Positions 15,754-18,839 of a stretch of 18,839 bases of DNA are shown here, in pieces (the stretch's first letter is position 1; each line of letters begins with the position of its first letter). The notes below the pieces were generated by a model, which saw only the letters and a program-made list of their open reading frames with translations, was not told where the DNA came from and made no database searches. Position numbers and translations under genes: made by a program. This stretch comes from JAVVEH01 sp032251435 (lineage in GTDB: Bacteria; Verrucomicrobiota; Lentisphaeria; Oligosphaerales; MVZH01). The stretch covers positions 1 to 18,839 of the forward strand of contig JAVVEH010000064.1 of NCBI GenBank assembly GCA_032251435.1, given 5' to 3'.

Positions 15754-16305
15754 TTTCCCTCGATTTGTCCTCTTCTTGGGAAGAGGCACGTCGCAAAACC
15801 CATCATGCTCAACTGCTACCAGGATAATTGGGTAGGACTGAGCTTCGCGAAGCTCTTCCTCAACATAGCGAAGAGCATAGCTGAAGTTCGCCACACGATC
15901 TGTCAGCCGGTATTCAAAATCGTCGGATGGAACAACAATGATGCCGACATCTATGTTGCTGTCCTGTAGGTTGTTGCGTATATGCACAATGTCTCGGGCC
16001 AGAAGGTCGCTTCGCCCCGAAACCTGAATCTCCACTCCAATTCTCGACACGATTGTCTGGTTGTATCGAAAACGTTTGACCCAGTCGATGTCACCGGACT
16101 TTGATTGTATCCAGTCGGCATACTCGCCAAACTTGGCATCAATCATTTCTCTTACAACGCCGGCACCGTTTGCCTGCTTCTTGTCAAGCACCCGGACTTC
16201 AGTATTGATGAGGAGTTCTTGAAGCTCAAGAAAGATATGCGCCAACCCTAGCCGACATACCTTGTCCCTCGATCCGCCGTAAAACTTGATTTTGCTTATC
16301 TTCAT
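15748..16305 (-). CDS. Type II restriction endonuclease, BglII/BstYI-like
   Basis: A 185-residue protein (ATG at 16305; a TTG at 16323 is an alternative). The core GVEIQVSGRSDLLARD followed by NIDVGIIVVPSD matches the BglII/BstYI endonuclease family. The family's E-x-Q variant of the catalytic motif (Glu93 and Gln95 in BglII) appears here as Glu92-Ile-Gln94. I could not place the partner Asp at the BglII distance; an Asp lies 18 residues upstream of the Glu. The family cuts AGATCT or RGATCY, so a GATC-centred site is a reasonable guess. The gene overlaps the end of the methyltransferase by 80 bases in another frame, giving methyltransferase-first translation. Its stop codon lies within an attC-like site. 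Confidence 0.75.
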   Translation of the reverse strand: MKISKIKFYGGSRDKVCRLGLAHIFLELQELLINTEVRVLDKKQANGAGVVREMIDAKFGEYADWIQSKSGDIDWVKRFRYNQTIVSRIGVEIQVSGRSDLLARDIVHIRNNLQDSNIDVGIIVVPSDDFEYRLTDRVANFSYALRYVEEELREAQSYPIILVAVEHDGFCDVPLPKKRTNRGKS

Positions 16306-17119
16306 CGACAAATAATCCCTCAAGATTGAATTGTGGTGACTGAATCGCGGAAAAAGAGAATTCGTCCTCTATCCTCCTCCTAATATGGGAGGCATCATAG
16401 AGTTCTGTCCCAAGCCAATGGCGGTCATGCTTTTCTGCCGCTTGATAGGTCGAACCACCGCCACCGAATGGATCGAAGACAAGATCACCAGGATCGGTAG
16501 AAATGAGAATGGCACGTTCGGGGATGATGAGCTTCAATTCGTTCACCCCCGGCCTAACTTTGAATTTCTTGTGCCGGTTGGGCGACGTGTCCGTCCAGAA
16601 ATCCATCAAATTCACTCCCTCGGGGTTCATCTTGTCACGGTGCCCGCCATAATCCTTGATTTCCTTTCCACAATGCCTGCAAGTTTCAATAGGGAGTCGG
16701 ATCTTATTGAAAACTTTCGGGGCTCCATGGGTGTAGTACAAGAGCGCATAATGGGCTGGATACAATTTCTTGCCGCGTGGATAAGTACCCTTCATAGTCA
16801 ATGCAATCCAGTGGCGAAATTCCATCCTTTCTCCCAAAATGGGAGCAAATTGCACCGCAAGTTCGGGGGTGGCATAAAGGAAAAATGCCCCTCCGGGCTT
16901 GATGACTCTGCAACATTCCCCGATCCATTCACGGCACCAGCTCATGTACTTGGAATGGGCTACACAGTCATTATAGCCATTCTTGTAATCCTTGCCGATG
17001 TTGAACGGAGGATCGGCAAACACGGTATCGACAACGGCAGGTTTGAGCCTGCGAAGAAGTTGCAAACAATCTTCGTCGTAAAGGGCGCCGTGTGAGGTTG
17101 TCAGAAAAGGTTTTCTCAT
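16226..17119 (-). CDS. Beta-class DNA methyltransferase of a type II R-M system
   Basis: A 297-residue amino-methyltransferase. Catalytic motif IV DPPF (residues 36-39, in FADPPFNIGKDY) precedes the AdoMet-binding motif I FDPFGGGGST (215-224), the order of the beta class. DPPF favours N6-adenine, although BglII-type partners are N4-cytosine enzymes, so the modified base is uncertain. Between them lies the target-recognition region with a possible zinc site (Cys147, Cys150, then H160). It overlaps the BglII-like endonuclease gene, so the two form an R-M pair. A promoter with TTGACT and TATATT sits just upstream, giving a leader of at most a few bases. The length is normal and all motifs are intact. 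Confidence 0.9.
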   Translation of the reverse strand: MRKPFLTTSHGALYDEDCLQLLRRLKPAVVDTVFADPPFNIGKDYKNGYNDCVAHSKYMSWCREWIGECCRVIKPGGAFFLYATPELAVQFAPILGERMEFRHWIALTMKGTYPRGKKLYPAHYALLYYTHGAPKVFNKIRLPIETCRHCGKEIKDYGGHRDKMNPEGVNLMDFWTDTSPNRHKKFKVRPGVNELKLIIPERAILISTDPGDLVFDPFGGGGSTYQAAEKHDRHWLGTELYDASHIRRRIEDEFSFSAIQSPQFNLEGLFVDEDKQNQVLRRIEGQGMSARVGAYLS

Positions 17120-17128
17120 AGTGTGACG

Positions 17129-17156
17129 AATATACTTACATTTGATAGCAAGTCAA
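17129..17156 (-). promoter_or_regulatory. Promoter of the methyltransferase-endonuclease pair
   Basis: Minus strand TTGACT (17151-17156), 16-base spacer, TATATT (17129-17134). The ATG follows 9 bases after the -10 box with no Shine-Dalgarno site. The rest of the gap up to 17246 shows nothing clear. Confidence 0.65.
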
Positions 17157-17246
17157 GTCTTCTTTGCTGTAAAGTAGATGTCCGGCACACCACTGTTCAC
17201 CGTGGAGTGCAACATCGTGTCAAACATGCTGCTCCTTCCTGACAGG

Positions 17247-17810
17247 CTAATTGCATCCGATCCGTTTAGAAAACTCTCGATGCTCAATTTCAATCTCTCT
17301 TCTAAATCTCTCAATTTCTTGTCGTTCTGTTGATAAAGTCAACACAAGCCCATCACCAGTCACAAGATCCGCATTGCGAAAGTTCTCCGAATCAATCAAA
17401 ATCATCACAGTCCATACTCCATTCGGGCTTGCAGCTTCTACAAAGCGCCTGCGTTCCCATTCAATCAAATCCTCAATGGGCTGCTGATCGTTGCATTCCC
17501 ATCGTTCTGGGCAAAAAGGCCACATTGTGCCTGGGTAAATGGCGATCCTCGTGGCTGGCTCCAGGGAATCCCATGCGCACGGTTTGTTGGTTGAAAGTGC
17601 CCGGTCAAATAATTCTCTGAGTCCATCATAATCATTCTGGCAAATCCCAAATTCATCCCTCGGTATCCCGTCGTCACTCGGATACCGGATAGAAGGATTG
17701 ATAACAGGCTGGCCTTGCCAGTGCAGAGTCATTCTGTAGTAATACCAATCCGAATTCGCATTATGGTAGCGAATTGTCCAAGTAAGCTGTTCTGATTCGA
17801 GCTTCGGCAT
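17247..17810 (-). CDS. Hypothetical cassette protein, 187 aa
   Basis: An acidic soluble protein rich in aromatic residues (WTIRYHNANSDWYYYRM at the start; GTMWPFCPERWEC near residue 95-107) with a charged C-terminal helix (RQEIERFRREIEIEHREF). No signal peptide or membrane segment. The ATG is 7 bases after the core of the attC-like site at 17818, so its promoter must lie within that site or upstream. It shares a cassette with the R-M pair but has its own stop and a 127-base gap before the methyltransferase, so a role as R-M controller is not supported: it has no helix-turn-helix that I can see. I do not recognise the family. Confidence 0.72.
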   Translation of the reverse strand: MPKLESEQLTWTIRYHNANSDWYYYRMTLHWQGQPVINPSIRYPSDDGIPRDEFGICQNDYDGLRELFDRALSTNKPCAWDSLEPATRIAIYPGTMWPFCPERWECNDQQPIEDLIEWERRRFVEAASPNGVWTVMILIDSENFRNADLVTGDGLVLTLSTERQEIERFRREIEIEHREFSKRIGCN

Positions 17811-17817
17811 GCTTTAT

Positions 17818-17872
17818 TGCTAACAAATAGGTCTGCGGCGGTACTCCGTCCGTCAGCACCTACTGGTTCGGG
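17818..17872 (-). repeat. attC-like site 6, short class
   Basis: A 55-base site with outer core TGCTAAC (17818-17824), inverse core GTTCGGG (17866-17872), and the same bulged stem as sites 1 and 2. It is the clearest copy: both AAC and GTT ends are present. The inverse core matches the cassette start at 18398 (7/7). The RelE-like toxin stops 4 bases away. Confidence 0.88.
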
Positions 17873-17876
17873 TCTA

Positions 17877-18137
17877 TCAATTTTTCAACAGGCGGTCATA
17901 TTGCGCGTGAGTGCCGATCCAGAACCACACAACGGTATCCTCCACAACTGTTCCTAAAGCACGGTAGTCAGCGGTGATTCGGGCTGACCAATAGAAAGTG
18001 CCAACCTTCTTGAAGTGGACAGATGGATGTTGATGATCTTCAACCCAAAGCCGGTATTGCTTCACAGCAATTTTGCGGATTCTTGGCGGGAGATTTCGGT
18101 ATAGATACCAGAAATCTTTGGTGGCGTGGCTCTTCAT
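17877..18137 (-). CDS. RelE/ParE-family toxin
   Basis: An 86-residue basic toxin. The sequence FWYLYRNLPPRIRKIA, then HPSVHFKKVG, YWSARITADYRALG and WFWIGTHAQYDRLL is characteristic of a RelE/ParE subgroup often annotated as plasmid-stabilisation toxins. Expected to act on ribosome-bound mRNA or, less likely, gyrase. The ATG overlaps the antitoxin stop (ATGA at 18134-18137). The gene is intact and of normal length. Confidence 0.87.
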   Translation of the reverse strand: MKSHATKDFWYLYRNLPPRIRKIAVKQYRLWVEDHQHPSVHFKKVGTFYWSARITADYRALGTVVEDTVVWFWIGTHAQYDRLLKN

Positions 18138-18343
18138 TTGCCCGGAAACGCGGATGTCTTTCCTGCAAGAAATTCTTTCCGGGCATGCAGAGCCAGATGA
18201 TCCAGCCGACCGGCCTTTAGGTCGTCCTCAATCTGTCGGTCCCATTCGTCTCCGGAACGAGTGCGAACCCAATCGGTCAGAGCGAAGAACTCTTCCCGAG
18301 GCAATTTTTCTATTGCCGTTTCAATTTCTTTCAGTGTAGTCAT
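18134..18343 (-). CDS. Antitoxin of the RelE/ParE pair
   Basis: A 69-residue protein starting MTTLKEIETAIEKLPREEFF, then WDRQIEDDLKAGRLDHLA and a short basic tail. This is the common small antitoxin that precedes such RelE/ParE toxins. The frame is open further upstream to 18604, but that extension runs through an attC-like site and is rejected. The ATG at 18343 lies 6 bases after a -10 box with no ribosome site, so a leaderless message is predicted. Confidence 0.83.
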   Translation of the reverse strand: MTTLKEIETAIEKLPREEFFALTDWVRTRSGDEWDRQIEDDLKAGRLDHLALHARKEFLAGKTSAFPGK

Positions 18344-18349
18344 GCGGGG

Positions 18350-18378
18350 ACTATATCCCAAAAATCCGCTGTTGTCCA
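18350..18378 (-). promoter_or_regulatory. Promoter of the RelE/ParE toxin-antitoxin cassette
   Basis: Minus strand TGGACA (18373-18378), 17-base spacer, TATAGT (18350-18355), then 6 bases to the ATG. It lies inside the cassette, between the attC-like site at 18398 and the gene. Confidence 0.7.
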
Positions 18379-18397
18379 CCTTGTGCATCAATGATTT

Positions 18398-18469
18398 CCC
18401 GAACGTGTGCCTCAGGGGCTGGTAAATGAGCGGCAGCGAATACCAGTCCCTTGCAGGCAATGGTTGTCT
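18398..18469 (-). repeat. attC-like site 7, long class
   Basis: A 72-base site with outer core CCCGAAC (18398-18404) and inverse core GTTGTCT (18463-18469). Plus-strand arms GGGGCTGGTA / TACCAGTCCC (one G-T wobble) enclose AATGAGCGGCAGCGAA. The CCAGCCCCTGAGGC segment on the minus strand recalls, from memory, the end of Vibrio cholerae repeats (VCRs). The inverse core complements the core at 18760 at 7/7. Confidence 0.88.
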
Positions 18470-18759
18470 GAAAATCTTGTTTAACCACCCGCTACGCTGG
18501 AGACACGGAGGCTGGGAGAAGACGAAGACAGAGGTTGCCGGATTTTCTTTTCGCCTAAGAAGCCGAAAATAAACTCCGTCAATATTTTTCCTTTTGGAGG
18601 TCACAAAGACTGACGATCCGCTCTCTGGCTTTGCTCCATTTAAAGCTATCTGGCAGATTTTTTTGCGGGCCCCGCAACAAAATATGCAGATCTCTGTGCT
18701 CTCTTAACTCTGTGTCCTCCGTGACTCCGTGGTTCAATCATCTTATTCTCGTCTTCACG
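18470..18759. other. Cassette without a recognisable gene
   Basis: About 290 bases between two well-formed attC-like sites with a perfect core match, so this is a complete cassette. The only long minus-strand frame is the upstream extension of the antitoxin ORF and is not credible. It holds two inverted copies of an ACGGAG-type interspersed sequence (GGAGACACGGAGG at 18499-18511; CCTCCGTGACTCCGTGG at 18717-18733) and a small GC palindrome TTGCGGGCCCCGCAA (18663-18677). Confidence 0.6.
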
Positions 18760-18831
18760 AGACAACGTGTGCCTCAGGGGCTGGTAAATGAGCGGCAGCG
18801 AATACCAGTCCCAAGCAGCCACTGGTTAAAA
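18760..18831 (-). repeat. attC-like site 8, long class, at right edge
   Basis: A 72-base site with outer core AGACAAC (18760-18766), inverse core GTTAAAA (18825-18831) and a central part identical to site 7 over GCCTCAGGGGCTGGTAAATG and onward. It shows that the array continues beyond the window; the cassette it closes lies outside. Confidence 0.85.
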
Positions 18832-18839
18832 TAAAACTC

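Larger units (their letters stand above)
12086..18831 (-). mobile_element. Integron cassette array, distal end, integrase not in window
   Basis: Every confident gene here is on the minus strand, and they are separated by eight attC-like imperfect palindromes. Reading the minus strand, each cassette should start with the last six bases of a 7-base core and end in an attC whose inverse core complements that core. This holds for five of seven intervals: AGACAAC at 18760 with GTTGTCT at 18463; CCCGAAC at 18398 with GTTCGGG at 17866; GCCGAAC at 14925 with GTTCGGC at 13935 (all 7/7); TGCTAAC at 17818 with GTTAGCT at 15747; and ACCGAAA at 13883 with GTTCGGT at 13260 (both 6/7). The contents are toxin-antitoxin, restriction-modification and unknown genes, as is usual in chromosomal arrays. 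No tyrosine recombinase gene is visible. Confidence 0.85.

Noticed and set aside
16385..17095. 236-codon plus-strand frame opposite the methyltransferase
   Set aside because: It overlaps a gene with complete methyltransferase motifs and has no domain signal of its own.
18344..18604. N-terminal extension of the RelE-pair antitoxin
   Set aside because: It would run through a complete attC-like site and a promoter. The family pattern starts at the ATG at 18343.
12086..18831. CRISPR array or REP/BIME elements as explanation for the repeats
   Set aside because: The repeats are hundreds to thousands of bases apart with genes between them, and no cas or RAYT gene is seen. The reciprocal core matching is specific to integron cassettes.
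12086..18839. Integrase, attI or cassette promoter Pc within the window
   Set aside because: No tyrosine-recombinase motifs are seen in any frame; the array runs off the right edge.
1..18839. tRNA or rRNA genes
   Set aside because: No cloverleaf with a T-loop GTTCRA pattern and no rRNA-like sequence was seen; GTTCGAA at 14988 belongs to an attC-like site with no acceptor stem around it.

Overview
The window joins two different kinds of DNA. Positions 1-12080 look like stable chromosome: large GC-rich genes for secreted or membrane proteins, built for the cell envelope of a Gram-negative-type bacterium. Positions 12086-18831 look like the far end of a chromosomal integron cassette array: short genes, all on the minus strand, separated by imperfect-palindrome attC-like sites. 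The organism cannot be named from the sequence. An SLH-domain protease, a flotillin-like FloA and a giant duplicated membrane protein would fit an uncultured environmental lineage such as the PVC or Omnitrophota groups, but that is a weak inference.

Left region. A trypsin-like serine protease with C-terminal SLH repeats (274-2673) converges on a secreted C39-type cysteine peptidase (2697-4091, minus). The peptidase gene is divergent from floA (4284-5252). After about 240 bases comes a single gene of 2194 codons (5496-12080). It encodes a protein made of two homologous halves of about 1100 residues, each ending in membrane segments. It follows floA on the same strand, so a joint envelope role is possible, but its function is unknown.

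Right region. Eight attC-like sites were found: 12086-12140, 13212-13266, 13883-13941, 14925-14994, 15664-15753, 17818-17872, 18398-18469 and 18760-18831. The decisive evidence is a rule specific to integron cassettes. The 7-base core at the start of a cassette should be the reverse complement of the inverse core in that cassette's own attC. Five of the seven intervals obey it: three at 7/7 and two at 6/7. Genes also stop within 0-6 bases of these sites, or inside them.

Reading along the minus strand from the right, the cassettes are: (1) one with no ORF; (2) an antitoxin plus RelE/ParE toxin pair; (3) an unknown 187-aa protein, a beta-class DNA methyltransferase and a BglII/BstYI-like restriction endonuclease; (4) a BrnT remnant plus BrnA antitoxin; (5) a small protein resembling the eukaryotic FAIM domain, a VapC-type PIN toxin and its 53-aa partner; (6) a ribbon-helix-helix antitoxin plus MazF/PemK toxin; (7) an unknown 146-aa protein and a DUF4258/DUF2283 pair. 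Most cassettes are addiction or defence modules, which stabilise arrays and resist phage. Several carry their own promoter with the -10 box exactly 6 bases before the ATG, predicting leaderless mRNAs. No integrase gene is present; by orientation it should lie beyond the right edge.
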